NCBI GenBank assembly: GCA_024642775.1
Contig: JAHEAL010000002.1
Span: 86,196 to 150,195, forward strand
Direction of reading: 5' to 3'
From: Nitrosomonadales bacterium
GTDB lineage: Bacteria > Pseudomonadota > Gammaproteobacteria > Burkholderiales > Methylophilaceae
Length of the DNA stretch: 64,000 nucleotides
Positions 27,741 through 36,754 of the stretch are shown one piece after another (position 1 is the first letter of the stretch; each line of letters begins with the position of its first letter). Position numbers and translations under genes: made by a program. Below the pieces are notes generated by a model. The model did no database searches, was not told where the DNA came from, and saw only the letters and a program-made list of their open reading frames with translations.

Positions 27741-29153
27741 TTAATTAATTTTTTTAAACTTCTCTACACCCTTAAGAATGTTTAGGGCTTCAGTAAATTG
27801 ATTATCATCTGCCGTACCAAACTCAACCGGTTTAAAATTTTTAAGTGCTTCTGCACCATCATCTGTTTTGGCAGCAGGTTTCGCGGCAGCATCTTTATCT
27901 TCAGCATCCTTAGAATTTTCAGGGGTTACTTTTTGTTCTTCAGGGTTACTCAATCTGTTAGTTAAGTCTGCTTCTCTTGACATTAATCCGCTTAGCCCAT
28001 CTTCAACAATTATATCTGGGTCAATTCCCTTTGCCTGAATTGACCTGCCTTTTGGGGTGAAGTACCTTGCAGTAGTTAATTTAATTGCAGTGCCGTTGTT
28101 CATTGGCAAGATGCTTTGAACAGAGCCCTTGCCGAAACTTTTTGTTCCCACGATGAGTGCTCTTTCATGATCTTGTAATGCTCCAGCAACAATTTCTGAA
28201 GCAGAGGCTGATCCATTATTAACCAAGACTACTAGCGGTGTATTTTGTATATCAGCCGGTAGTTTTTTTATGTAATTTTTCTTTGGATCCCTCACAAAAT
28301 TTTCAGGGATAGCAGTAAGATGCATTTTAGAATCTTTTGCTCGACCTTCTGTATATACTACTAGCTCACCTTCAGGGATGAACGCTGCAGATACGGCTAC
28401 AGCTGCATTAAGAAGGCCCCCAGGATTATTCCGTAAATCGAGAATTAAGCCATCAAGTGGTTTTTTATTTTCCTCAAATAGTTTATTAATTGATTTTGCT
28501 ACATCCTCACCGGTTCTTTCTTGGAACTGAGTCACTCTTAAGTATCCATAATTTTCTTCAATTAACTTTGATTTTACACTTTGGCTTTTAATTTGTGCTC
28601 TAGTAATTTTAACTGTAAAAGGGGCAGCGCCTTGTTCTTTTCTCAAGACCTGGACATCAATAGAAGAACCTGGCTTACCTCTCATGATTTTCACAGCATC
28701 ATTTAAACTCATTCCTTTAACGGACTTGTCATCAAGCTTAATAATTAGATCACCACTTTTAAGCCCTGCTTTGAATGCTGGTGTATCTTCAATTGGAGAG
28801 ATTACTTTAACAAACCCATCTTCCATACCAACCTCGATACCAAGACCTCCGAATTCTCCAGCGGTACCTTGTTGCATTTCTTTAAAGTGATCTTGATCAA
28901 GGAATGTTGAGTGTGGATCCAGACCACCAAGCATTCCGTTTAATGCTTCAGTAAGAAGTTTTTTGTCATCTACATCCTCAACATAGTCTGCTTTAATTTT
29001 TCCAAATACTTCAGCAAATATTCTTAAGTCTTCAATGGGTAAATTTTTTGGATCAGCATTTTTATCAGCAAAAACTGAAAAATTGAGACTAACTAATAAA
29101 CCAAATAAAACACCGAAACCAATCAAACTTAAACTTCTTATTCTGTTTTTCAT
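27741..29153 (-). CDS. ctpA: C-terminal processing peptidase (S41 family)
   Basis: A 470-residue periplasmic serine protease. It has an N-terminal signal/anchor (residues 1-30), a PDZ domain near 85-170 (GEFGGLGIEVGMEDG, KAGLKSGDLIIKLDDKSV, MRGKPGS), and the catalytic Ser-Lys pair in VLVNNGSASASEIVAGAL and GTKSFGKGSVQ. The C-terminal 70 residues are a low-complexity Lys/Ala/Glu tail. I take ATG 29153; a 13-residue longer form begins with no signal-like feature. It cleaves proteins from their C-terminus; substrates are unknown here. Confidence 0.94.
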   Translation of the reverse strand: MKNRIRSLSLIGFGVLFGLLVSLNFSVFADKNADPKNLPIEDLRIFAEVFGKIKADYVEDVDDKKLLTEALNGMLGGLDPHSTFLDQDHFKEMQQGTAGEFGGLGIEVGMEDGFVKVISPIEDTPAFKAGLKSGDLIIKLDDKSVKGMSLNDAVKIMRGKPGSSIDVQVLRKEQGAAPFTVKITRAQIKSQSVKSKLIEENYGYLRVTQFQERTGEDVAKSINKLFEENKKPLDGLILDLRNNPGGLLNAAVAVSAAFIPEGELVVYTEGRAKDSKMHLTAIPENFVRDPKKNYIKKLPADIQNTPLVVLVNNGSASASEIVAGALQDHERALIVGTKSFGKGSVQSILPMNNGTAIKLTTARYFTPKGRSIQAKGIDPDIIVEDGLSGLMSREADLTNRLSNPEEQKVTPENSKDAEDKDAAAKPAAKTDDGAEALKNFKPVEFGTADDNQFTEALNILKGVEKFKKIN

Positions 29154-29226
29154 AAAATACCTTAAATTATTAACAACTTTTATTATGTACAATGATACAA
29201 CACATCTTTAACGTAGAATTATCTCA

Positions 29227-29508
29227 ATGCAAAAAAAAACAATCGAAATAAAATTTTGTCCTCAGTGCAAGTGGCTCAATAGAGCGACTTGGTTTTCTCA
29301 GGAATTATTTAATACTTTTGAATCGGACATTGAGTCAATAAACTTAGTTCCTTCGGGTTCGGGTGTTTTTGATATTTACTGTAACAACCAGCTTATTTTT
29401 TCAAGAAAAGAAAGTGGTGGTTTTGTCGATGTGGCTATCGTCAAACAAAGGATCCGGGACTTAATAGATCCTGATAGGAGTTTAGGGCACATAGACAATG
29501 TCAAATAA
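29227..29508 (+). CDS. Rdx family selenoprotein W/T-like thioredoxin-fold protein
   Basis: A 93-residue protein with FCPQCKW near the N-terminus, the CxxC form of the CxxU motif of selenoprotein W, then GSGVFDIYCNNQLIFSRK, GGFVDVAIVKQRIRDLI and a Gly-containing end. This matches the SelT/W/H (Rdx) family, thought to be thiol-disulfide oxidoreductases. No TGA or SECIS is involved. It overlaps the helicase gene by 11 bases, so the two are cotranscribed. Confidence 0.86.
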   Translation: MQKKTIEIKFCPQCKWLNRATWFSQELFNTFESDIESINLVPSGSGVFDIYCNNQLIFSRKESGGFVDVAIVKQRIRDLIDPDRSLGHIDNVK

Positions 29509-31426
29509 GTTAGATTTTTTTAATCATTTTTATTCTAATACCGGCCCATTGTCAAAAGTTTTAAAAAATTATCAATTAAGACAAGGACAGGTTGAAATGT
29601 CATCATTTGTGGATGATGCAGTGAATACAAATCAACCAGCCGTTATTGAAGCAGGAACCGGAATAGGAAAAACTATTGGCTACCTTCTTCCCCTATTGAG
29701 GCAAAATAAAAAAATAATAATTTCTACAGCGACTAAAAATTTACAAGATCAAATGCTACAAAAAGATTTTCCGGTTTTACAAAAAGCGCTTGGAATAAAC
29801 TTCAATGTAAGTCTCCTTAAAGGAAGATCGAATTATTTATGCCACCACCGGATCTATCAGAATTCAGACTTGTTTTTTTCAAAAAATGATGCAGTAGCAT
29901 TCAGTCACATCGAGTCGACTCTAAATGACTATAAGGCGGGTGATCTTAATGAGGTGGAAGACGTTAAATTATCCTCAAACATTATTCATGCAGTAACCTC
30001 AAATTCTGACAACTGCTTATTTAGTGACTGCAAGTACAGCAAAGAATGTTTTGTCAACAAAGCAAGAAGACGGGCTCATCAGGCTGAGGTGGTTATAGTT
30101 AATCATCATTTATTTTTTTCTGACTTTTTTAATGAAAATGACGAAGCGAATAGCTTGCTTCCAGAATCGGATGTTATTGTTTTTGATGAAGCACACAACC
30201 TGCTAGACTTAGCAACACTATATTCCAGCAAAACCTTTTCAACCTTAAAAACCAACCGCATCTTAGAAGAGCTGATTGCGCTTCTTAAAAAGTCATTTGT
30301 AAAGCTTGACCCAGTTACTAACCACTTTAACCATTACAACTTAATATTATCTCAGCTGAATGAAAGTATTAAGAATGAGAACAAAAGAATTTCTTTATAC
30401 AAAATTAAAAATAAAACAAACTTCAAACAATCGTTATCTGATTTAACAGATTTGTTAGGATTGATCTCTGAGGTTATTTCATCAAATGGGTTGATCAATC
30501 GCGACATTGAGAATTCACTTAATGAGCTAAAAAGTTTAAATTCCATTTTGGCTGAAATTATTAATCCAACCAATAAAAAATATGCAATTTGGCTTGAAAG
30601 GTTTAATAGCTCTTTCTCTATTCATTTGACCCCAGTAGATATCAAGGGAATTTTTGGTGACGATTCCAAAAAAATTAATTCCAATTTTATATTTTCATCA
30701 GCAACAATTACCACGAACCAGGATTTTGAATATTTTAGAGAGTTGACGGGCTTTAAAGAAATTAAAACAAAAATTATCGATAGCCCATTTGATTATAGAA
30801 ACAACGCTGTTTTGCACCTGCCTGAAAATTTACCTAACCCTAATGATCAAGAATATTCTTCGGCACTTACAGATTATGTATATCCTGCAATTAAGCTAAA
30901 TGGGGGAAGAACATTAATACTCACAACATCATTGAGGGCCATAGATGAGATTGAAGTGAGATTGAATCAGATTATTAAAAGTAACTTTGATGATCTGAGT
31001 ATACTTCGCCAGGGGAGTCAGCCAAACCAAATGCTCATAGATCAATTCAAGCAAAATAATCGATCGATATTGATAGGATCATTAGCTTTTTGGGAGGGGG
31101 TGGATTTAATTGGTGATGACCTTTCATTGCTAATAATTGATAAACTCCCCTTTAAGTCTCCAGACGATCCAGTTATTGATGCAAGAATAAACCTTATGGA
31201 AGAGAAAGACTTCTTCAAGAAAACGCAAATACCCATGACATCTCTATTGATCAAACAGGGTTTGGGACGGTTAATTCGTGACTTTAAGGACAAGGGCGTG
31301 GCTATAATTGGTGACAAAAGAATCAAACAAAAATTTTATGGCAAGCATATTCTAAATTCTCTTCCACCATATTATTTGATGGATGATTATAATGGAGTTT
31401 TAAAGTTTATCGAGTCAATGAAATGA
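29498..31426 (+). CDS. DinG/YoaA family ATP-dependent helicase with 4Fe-4S cluster
   Basis: A 642-residue XPD-like superfamily 2 helicase. Walker A is GTGIGKT (53-59). Four cysteines suited to a 4Fe-4S cluster are C115, C173, C178 and C184. The DEAH box is at 230-233, within VIVFDEAHNLL. Later motifs include SATITTN, LTTSLRAIDE, GSLAFWEGVDL and KQGLGRLIRD. Length (E. coli YoaA 636, DinG 716) favours YoaA, which works with the HolC subunit chi in replication repair. A probable holD follows three genes later. Confidence 0.93.
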   Translation: MSNKLDFFNHFYSNTGPLSKVLKNYQLRQGQVEMSSFVDDAVNTNQPAVIEAGTGIGKTIGYLLPLLRQNKKIIISTATKNLQDQMLQKDFPVLQKALGINFNVSLLKGRSNYLCHHRIYQNSDLFFSKNDAVAFSHIESTLNDYKAGDLNEVEDVKLSSNIIHAVTSNSDNCLFSDCKYSKECFVNKARRRAHQAEVVIVNHHLFFSDFFNENDEANSLLPESDVIVFDEAHNLLDLATLYSSKTFSTLKTNRILEELIALLKKSFVKLDPVTNHFNHYNLILSQLNESIKNENKRISLYKIKNKTNFKQSLSDLTDLLGLISEVISSNGLINRDIENSLNELKSLNSILAEIINPTNKKYAIWLERFNSSFSIHLTPVDIKGIFGDDSKKINSNFIFSSATITTNQDFEYFRELTGFKEIKTKIIDSPFDYRNNAVLHLPENLPNPNDQEYSSALTDYVYPAIKLNGGRTLILTTSLRAIDEIEVRLNQIIKSNFDDLSILRQGSQPNQMLIDQFKQNNRSILIGSLAFWEGVDLIGDDLSLLIIDKLPFKSPDDPVIDARINLMEEKDFFKKTQIPMTSLLIKQGLGRLIRDFKDKGVAIIGDKRIKQKFYGKHILNSLPPYYLMDDYNGVLKFIESMK

Positions 31427-32118
31427 ATTTGCTGGCAATAGATACCTCTTCGTCACTATTTTCTATTTCCCTATCTTCTGGGGAACGTATTGAGATGAGA
31501 GAATTCGAGGCAGGGGTTACGCACTCAACAATCGTACTGGCAGAAATTAATAAAATACTTACAAAACTGGATTTGAAAATTTCTGAGTTGGACGGTATAG
31601 CTTTTTCATCAGGGCCTGGATCGTTTACCGGGATAAGAATTGCGGCAGGGGTAGCTTATGGCCTTGCTTATCCACACAAGATCCCGATAATTCCAGTAAG
31701 TTCTTTAGAAGTCATCGCCTCAATGTCTATGTCTAAGTACACCTTGGTAGCATTAGATGCTCGAATGAATCAGGTGTATATTGAATTATTTGAGCGAGAT
31801 CAACAGACAAACTTGCAATCAATTTTTGAAGCAACTGTTGTCTCACCAAGTGAGCTTCCAGACATTCTTGAAACAATTCAGGATGACTTAATATTTATTG
31901 GTTCAGGGATTAATCTGTATGAAGAAAAATTTAAAGAAAAGTATAGCAATGTTAATTATAAAATCATGCAAGTAAAAACCAACGTATCTTCATTTCTGGC
32001 AGAATTGGCTATGAAGAAGCTTCCTTTAGAGTTTTCACTAAAAGATATTCAGCCAAAATACGTCAGGAATAAAGTAGCATTCACAATTTCTGAAAGATTA
32101 AGTAATGGAAATAATTGA
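31423..32118 (+). CDS. tsaB: tRNA threonylcarbamoyladenosine synthesis protein TsaB
   Basis: A 231-residue protein of the ASKHA fold that scaffolds TsaD and TsaE in t6A formation. It begins MNLLAIDTSSSLFSISL and shows HSTIVLAEI, the GSFTGIRIAAGVAYGLAY segment, and ALDARMNQVYIELF. It overlaps the helicase stop by four bases and rimI by 14, so the genes form one translation unit. tsaC of the same pathway is at 6843-7394. Confidence 0.95.
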   Translation: MNLLAIDTSSSLFSISLSSGERIEMREFEAGVTHSTIVLAEINKILTKLDLKISELDGIAFSSGPGSFTGIRIAAGVAYGLAYPHKIPIIPVSSLEVIASMSMSKYTLVALDARMNQVYIELFERDQQTNLQSIFEATVVSPSELPDILETIQDDLIFIGSGINLYEEKFKEKYSNVNYKIMQVKTNVSSFLAELAMKKLPLEFSLKDIQPKYVRNKVAFTISERLSNGNN

Positions 32119-32542
32119 TTCCGCAGAAATATACATTGATGATGTAGTAAATATTGAACATTCCAACCCTCATCCATTATGGTCAAAAAAAAATTTCTTG
32201 GATTCACTTAAGTGTGATGATTTTTTTAAGATTGCACTTTCTGACGGGAAAGTCGCGGCATTTATTGTATCCAAGATAATGGGAAAAGAATGTGAAATAA
32301 TCAATCTGGGTACTTTGCCGAAGATGAGAAGAAAGCTATTAGCCTCCAAACTTATTCAAGAATTAATTAATTTTTCGAAAAATAAATTTTTGGATCAAAT
32401 TTTTTTAGAGGTTCGCGAATCGAACGATGCAGCCATTAATCTTTATAATAAATTTGGCTTCAATGAGTTGGGAATTAGGGCAAACTATTACCAAAGGGAT
32501 AAGGGTAGAGAGGACGCGATAATTATGGGATTAACCTTATGA
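32105..32542 (+). CDS. rimI: Ribosomal protein S18-alanine N-acetyltransferase
   Basis: A 145-residue GNAT acetyltransferase. The CoA-site region reads EIINLGTLPKMRRKLLASKLI, with the Arg/Gly-type loop changed to RRKLLAS, then VRESNDAAINLYNKFGFNELGIRANYYQ, the usual RimI C-terminal motif. The tsaB-rimI order is standard. It overlaps the next gene by four bases (ATGA). Confidence 0.9.
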   Translation: MEIIDSAEIYIDDVVNIEHSNPHPLWSKKNFLDSLKCDDFFKIALSDGKVAAFIVSKIMGKECEIINLGTLPKMRRKLLASKLIQELINFSKNKFLDQIFLEVRESNDAAINLYNKFGFNELGIRANYYQRDKGREDAIIMGLTL

Positions 32543-32988
32543 CAAGCATTTTTAACGAAGAGGATCTATTGGCAGAGTTAAGTTTAATTCCTTTATGGGT
32601 CCAGCGCGAGGGTGGAAAAAGTAATTTAAAGAAAAAAGTTACCTTCACAGAACTTCATCAGAGAGAAGAATTTCTATTCACTATTTTAAATATGAAAAAT
32701 AAAACCTTAGCGATTGGCTTTGATTTGGGGCAAGATAGTGATGCAGAAAAAAAATTAATGACTAGCATCAATAGTTTTTTATCTACACTTGGGGATGTCA
32801 GTTACAAAAAAAATACAATGGACCAAATTGCAGAAACGCATGATGAATCTGTTAAAATTTTGTTGACTGATCAAAATGATTTAAACAAGTCATCGTTCTT
32901 GATACTCCCCTCTCTTGCAAGAATGAATGAGGATTATTTATTAAAAAAAGAGTTGTGGGAAAAAATTAAAGAGAATTTACATTTATGA
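32539..32988 (+). CDS. Probable DNA polymerase III psi subunit (HolD-like), diverged
   Basis: A 149-residue protein of no obvious similarity at first view. Its plan resembles HolD of E. coli (137 residues): an early IPLWVQREGG (E. coli ITQWSLRRPG), a middle fold with FLSTLGDVSYKK, and an end PSLARMNEDYLLKKELWEKI (E. coli PALTDLRANPTARAALWQQI). The position next to rimI is that of E. coli holD-rimI. Psi joins chi to the clamp loader. It overlaps rimI and proS by four bases each. Inference, not an assignment; a member of the uracil-DNA glycosylase-like HolD group is the other possible reading. Confidence 0.6.
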   Translation: MTSIFNEEDLLAELSLIPLWVQREGGKSNLKKKVTFTELHQREEFLFTILNMKNKTLAIGFDLGQDSDAEKKLMTSINSFLSTLGDVSYKKNTMDQIAETHDESVKILLTDQNDLNKSSFLILPSLARMNEDYLLKKELWEKIKENLHL

Positions 32989-34685
32989 AATCAAGCCAAT
33001 TTTTTATATCAACGCTCAAAGAAGCTCCTCAGGATGCAGAGTTAATTAGTCATCAACTTATGATAAGAGCAGGTTTCATAAAAAAATTAAGTTCTGGACT
33101 TTACTCATGGATGCCTATTGGATTAAGAGTGTTAAAAAAGATCGAAAGTATTATACGAGATGAGATGGCTAAAGCTGACGCTATAGAGCTTCTGATGCCA
33201 GCAATACAGCCGGCTGATCTCTGGCAAGAATCTGATAGATGGGAACAGTTTGGACCGCAAATGCTTAAGATTAAAGATAGGCACGATAATGAATTTTGTT
33301 TTGGGCCAACACACGAGGAAGTTATTACCGATATCGTTAGAAAAGAAATCAAAAGTTACAAGCAACTACCGATAAATTTTTATCAAATTCAAACAAAGTT
33401 TCGTGACGAAATTAGACCGAGGTTTGGGGTGATGAGAGCCAGAGAATTTATGATGAAGGATTCTTATTCGTTTCATGCAAATTCGCAATCTTTGGATGAT
33501 ACCTACAAAAAAATGTATGAAGCTTACACCAAGATTTTCGGTAGGATAAAATTAGATTTTAGGCCAGTAAAAGCAGATACGGGGGCAATTGGAGGTGAAA
33601 CTTCTCATGAGTTTCATGTTTTGGCTGATTCGGGAGAGGATCTTATTGCTTATTCGGATGAATCTGATTATGCAGCTAATATTGAAATGGCAACTACAAC
33701 TTTTGTTGATAATCGAAAAAGTGATATCTCGAAATTGGAAAAAGTACTTACCGAGAATGTCAGTTCCATTGAAAGCCTGGTTCAATTTTTTCATTGTGAG
33801 GCTAGTAAGATTCTGAAAGCCGTGGCTTTTATTGCGGATAAGAAATTTTATCTCTGCTTTGTTTCGGGCGATCGTGAAATTAACTTGGTGAAGCTTAAAA
33901 AACAACTAAATGCTGATCAATTGTTTCCAGCTAAAGATGAAGAAGTTTTATCAAGAGGATTGTGCCCAGGATTTATTGGTCCAGATAAAAATTTTAAAGA
34001 GGATATGGAGGTCTTATATGATCACTCTTTGTTAAGAATGCAAGATATGGTCTGCGGTGCAAATGAAATAAATTATCATTTTAAAAATTTTAATTTTACT
34101 GATGATTTAAGTTATGTTGATATCAGTAATGTTAAGGAAGGTGATATTAGTCCGGATGGAAAAGGTCAATTAAAATTTTGTAGAGGAATTGAGGTTGGAC
34201 ATATATTTCAGCTGGGAAGAAAATATACGACAGCCTTGCAAGCGAGTTTCTTAAATGAAAATGGTGTTTCAGAAATTTTAACAATGGGTTGTTATGGGAT
34301 TGGCGTTTCCAGAATAGTTGCGGCCGCAGTTGAACAAAACAATGATGATAATGGAATGATACTTCCAGATTCAATCGCTCCATTTGAATTGGTAATAATT
34401 CCTATTGGCATTAACAAGAGTGAAACAGTTAAGAGTGTGGCTACAAAAACTTACGAGGCACTTAAAAAAATTGGTATCGATGTGTTGTTGGATGACAGAG
34501 ATATGCGACCAGGAATAATGTTTGCTGAGTCTGATCTGATGGGTATTCCTCATCGATTAGTGATTGGTGAAAAGAGCCTAGCCGATGGCGAGGTTGAATA
34601 TAAATCCAGAACTATGGAGAATCCAGAAAAAATAAAATTAACGGATATTGAAGATCATCTTAAATCCAAGATAGAACTGGACTAG
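32985..34685 (+). CDS. proS: Prolyl-tRNA synthetase
   Basis: A 566-residue class II synthetase of the bacterial type. It begins MKSSQFFISTLKEAPQDAE, has motif 1 near GLYSWMPIGLRVL, motif 2 FRDEIRPRFGVMRAREFMMKD, the inserted editing domain in the middle (about 220-400), motif 3 GCYGIGVSRIVAA, and a C-terminal anticodon domain with DDRDMRPGIMFAESDLMGIPHR. Length (usual 570) is normal. It closes the dinG-tsaB-rimI-holD-like group by overlap. Confidence 0.98.
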   Translation: MKSSQFFISTLKEAPQDAELISHQLMIRAGFIKKLSSGLYSWMPIGLRVLKKIESIIRDEMAKADAIELLMPAIQPADLWQESDRWEQFGPQMLKIKDRHDNEFCFGPTHEEVITDIVRKEIKSYKQLPINFYQIQTKFRDEIRPRFGVMRAREFMMKDSYSFHANSQSLDDTYKKMYEAYTKIFGRIKLDFRPVKADTGAIGGETSHEFHVLADSGEDLIAYSDESDYAANIEMATTTFVDNRKSDISKLEKVLTENVSSIESLVQFFHCEASKILKAVAFIADKKFYLCFVSGDREINLVKLKKQLNADQLFPAKDEEVLSRGLCPGFIGPDKNFKEDMEVLYDHSLLRMQDMVCGANEINYHFKNFNFTDDLSYVDISNVKEGDISPDGKGQLKFCRGIEVGHIFQLGRKYTTALQASFLNENGVSEILTMGCYGIGVSRIVAAAVEQNNDDNGMILPDSIAPFELVIIPIGINKSETVKSVATKTYEALKKIGIDVLLDDRDMRPGIMFAESDLMGIPHRLVIGEKSLADGEVEYKSRTMENPEKIKLTDIEDHLKSKIELD

Positions 34686-34695
34686 CAATCCAGCT

Positions 34696-35550
34696 CTACT
34701 TAAACAAATTGTATGCATGGTAGGTCCCGAACTCACCTTCTGAATCAATAAACAAGAAAAAATATCCATTGATTGTGTAGCCCAGTCCATTGAAATGATT
34801 TTTTGCTCTTACCTTAAGATCTTTTGGCAGGTTTGATGCCCCTTTAAAATTTCCTTTAAGATCAAACGTTAGGAATTTTTTGTGGTCTACGTCCAGCAAA
34901 ACCAATTCATGATCTTTCTTACCGGAAAAAGCGACATAGTGATCGGTTATATCATGGTGCTCCGCACCGGCCGCTGAAATATCTAGTTTGATTTCGCTTT
35001 TTATCTCATTGGACGATGCATCAATCACACGAACAACGTTACTTTTTTCCTGTTTGGCATAATAAACATTATTTTTGGCATCGTAGGTTGGCATCGTTCC
35101 CGCACTTCCAAAAGTTTCTGAAAACCCAGAAATAGTAGTTGATCGATTATTCGGTAGCCCTTTGTCATCCAGTTCGATTTTAAAAATTCCTGTATTGGGA
35201 TAAAATCCAGCGGCACTGGATACATTGTAAGTTACGGTTTCAAGTGATTTTGTATTGTCATTGAAATAGATTGACCTGTTATCAAATCCAGGGTTAAACG
35301 ATTTAATATATACCCCCTCTTCATCAAATACATGCACTTCTGATTTGGAGAAGGGTTCAAGACCTAAAGGTGCCAATCCTCCGTCACCAATGTAATATTT
35401 TTTTTCTACGGGGATGTATGCAACCGTCATTGGGCGTGTGGTTGATTCTTTTGCTAATGGGATTTTAAATTTGAGTTGTGCATTTTCAAGAGGCTCGGCA
35501 TAGATACTCAGTGAAAAAATTAAAGTAAATAAAATTGATAAAACTCGCAT
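34696..35550 (-). CDS. Secreted propeller-like protein of unknown function
   Basis: A 284-residue protein with a signal peptide (MRVLSILFTLIFSLSIYAEP) and repeated beta-rich stretches, such as YYIGDGGLAPLG, VHVFDEEGVYIKSF, YDAKNNVYYAKQE, NVVRVIDASSNEI and FDLKGNFKGAS, suggesting a YncE/NHL-like beta-propeller. I do not recognise a named family. The start at ATG 35550 has AAAGGG a few bases upstream; a longer frame to 35658 runs into queA. Probably periplasmic. It follows queA on the same strand. Confidence 0.62.
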   Translation of the reverse strand: MRVLSILFTLIFSLSIYAEPLENAQLKFKIPLAKESTTRPMTVAYIPVEKKYYIGDGGLAPLGLEPFSKSEVHVFDEEGVYIKSFNPGFDNRSIYFNDNTKSLETVTYNVSSAAGFYPNTGIFKIELDDKGLPNNRSTTISGFSETFGSAGTMPTYDAKNNVYYAKQEKSNVVRVIDASSNEIKSEIKLDISAAGAEHHDITDHYVAFSGKKDHELVLLDVDHKKFLTFDLKGNFKGASNLPKDLKVRAKNHFNGLGYTINGYFFLFIDSEGEFGTYHAYNLFK

Positions 35551-35575
35551 ATGGTACCCTTTGTTTAAATAGTAA

Positions 35576-36613
35576 TTATTTGTCAGTCTGTTTAAAATTT
35601 CGTTCAATAAACATTGCATCCCCATAGCTGAAAAAACGATATTTTTTATTGATTGCATGGAGGTAAGCTTCCATCATAAATTTATGTCCACCGAAAGCGG
35701 ATACTAACATCAATAAAGTACTTTTGGGTAAATGAAAGTTTGTGAATAGAGCGTCAATGACTTTAAATTTGTAACCAGGGTAAATAAAGATATCTGTTTT
35801 TTGAAAGTTAGGATTTTGTACACCGCTTTGGAAAGCAGATTCTAATGCTCGTAAAGCTGTGGTACCAATCGCAATAACCCTTCCGCCCCTTGCTTTAGTT
35901 TCTTTAATTTGGTCGAATACTTCCAAAGGTACAATGAAGTCTTCACTGTGCATAGAGTGGTTTTCTATTATATTTTCCCTTACCGGCTGAAATGTTCCAG
36001 ATCCTACATGCAGCGTTATAAATGCATGATTTATGTTTTTTTTTCTCAGTTGCGGAAAAAATTTATCATCAAAATGTAATCCAGCAGTTGGCGCTGCAAT
36101 CGCACCCATCTGGCTTGCAAAAACCGTCTGATACCTGTCATTATCTTGATCGTTATCACTTCTTGTAATATAAGGAGGAAGGGGAAGATGTCCGTGATTG
36201 GTTATGACATCATCAATATTATGACTAACTTTAAGAATAAATAATTTACCGACTCTTTCTAACACTTCAAAGATATTTTCTTTTCCAACGAGAATCTTTA
36301 GACCAATGTCGATTTTTTTTGAAGTACCAATGTGAGTCAAAACAGTATGATCATCGATAATTTTTTCAATAAGAATTTCGACTTTACCGCCAGTTGGTTT
36401 ATTGCCATAAATTCTTGCATTAATTACCTTGGTATTGTTAAAGATGAGAAGGTCTTCAGGGTTCAGGTAAGATAAGAAGTCATTAAATTGCTTGTCTTTT
36501 TTTTCCATCAGAACAGGATCAAGGACTAATAGTTTGCTGTCGCTTCTTCCCTCTAATGGAAATTGAGCTATTAACTCTTCTGGCAAATGGTAATCAAATT
36601 CTTCTATATTCAT
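35576..36613 (-). CDS. queA: S-adenosylmethionine:tRNA ribosyltransferase-isomerase
   Basis: QueA transfers the ribose of S-adenosylmethionine to preQ1 at tRNA wobble 34, giving epoxyqueuosine. The 345 residues begin MNIEEFDYHLPEELIAQFP and include RSDSKLLVLDP, FNNTKVINARIYG, the APTAGLHFDD motif, HVGSGTFQPVR and the C-terminal FHLPKSTLLMLVSAFGG. The start at ATG 36613 avoids the antisense of the tRNA gene that a longer frame would translate. It diverges from tRNA-Leu. Confidence 0.97.
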   Translation of the reverse strand: MNIEEFDYHLPEELIAQFPLEGRSDSKLLVLDPVLMEKKDKQFNDFLSYLNPEDLLIFNNTKVINARIYGNKPTGGKVEILIEKIIDDHTVLTHIGTSKKIDIGLKILVGKENIFEVLERVGKLFILKVSHNIDDVITNHGHLPLPPYITRSDNDQDNDRYQTVFASQMGAIAAPTAGLHFDDKFFPQLRKKNINHAFITLHVGSGTFQPVRENIIENHSMHSEDFIVPLEVFDQIKETKARGGRVIAIGTTALRALESAFQSGVQNPNFQKTDIFIYPGYKFKVIDALFTNFHLPKSTLLMLVSAFGGHKFMMEAYLHAINKKYRFFSYGDAMFIERNFKQTDK

Positions 36614-36627
36614 CTTGTAAACGTTGT

Positions 36628-36633
36628 TATAAT
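36628..36633 (+). promoter_or_regulatory. Extended -10 element of the tRNA-Leu gene
   Basis: The sequence TTGTTATAAT at 36624-36633 holds a perfect TATAAT, preceded by TG and one base, an extended -10. It ends eight bases before the tRNA. No good -35 is visible. The same ten bases occur before ctaA (43694-43703). Confidence 0.6.
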
Positions 36634-36641
36634 TTCGGTGG

Positions 36642-36728
36642 GCCGGGATGGCGGAATTGGTAGACGCACGGGATTCAAAATCCCGCGCTGGCAACAGCGT
36701 GAGAGTTCGATTCTCTCTCTCGGCACCA
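36642..36728 (+). tRNA. tRNA-Leu (anticodon CAA)
   Basis: An 87-base class II tRNA. The acceptor stem GCCGGGA pairs with TCTCGGC (one G-T pair), and the discriminator A and CCA are encoded at 36725-36728. The D-loop region is TGGCGGAATTGGTAGACGCA. The anticodon stem is CGGGA/TCCCG around the loop TTCAAAA, so the anticodon is CAA (reads UUG). A long variable arm follows (CGCTGGCAACAGCG), and the T arm contains GTTCGATTC. Both neighbouring genes have false longer frames running through it. Confidence 0.98.
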
Positions 36729-36754
36729 AACTGAAAGTGATTATATATTATTTA

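Noticed and set aside
36614-36694. N-terminal extension of queA
   Set aside because: It lies over the antisense strand of the tRNA-Leu gene; family proteins begin at MNIEEFDYHLP-like sequence, ATG 36613.
36587-36754. N-terminal extension of the DUF2244 gene
   Set aside because: It would translate the tRNA-Leu gene; the true start is ATG 36755.
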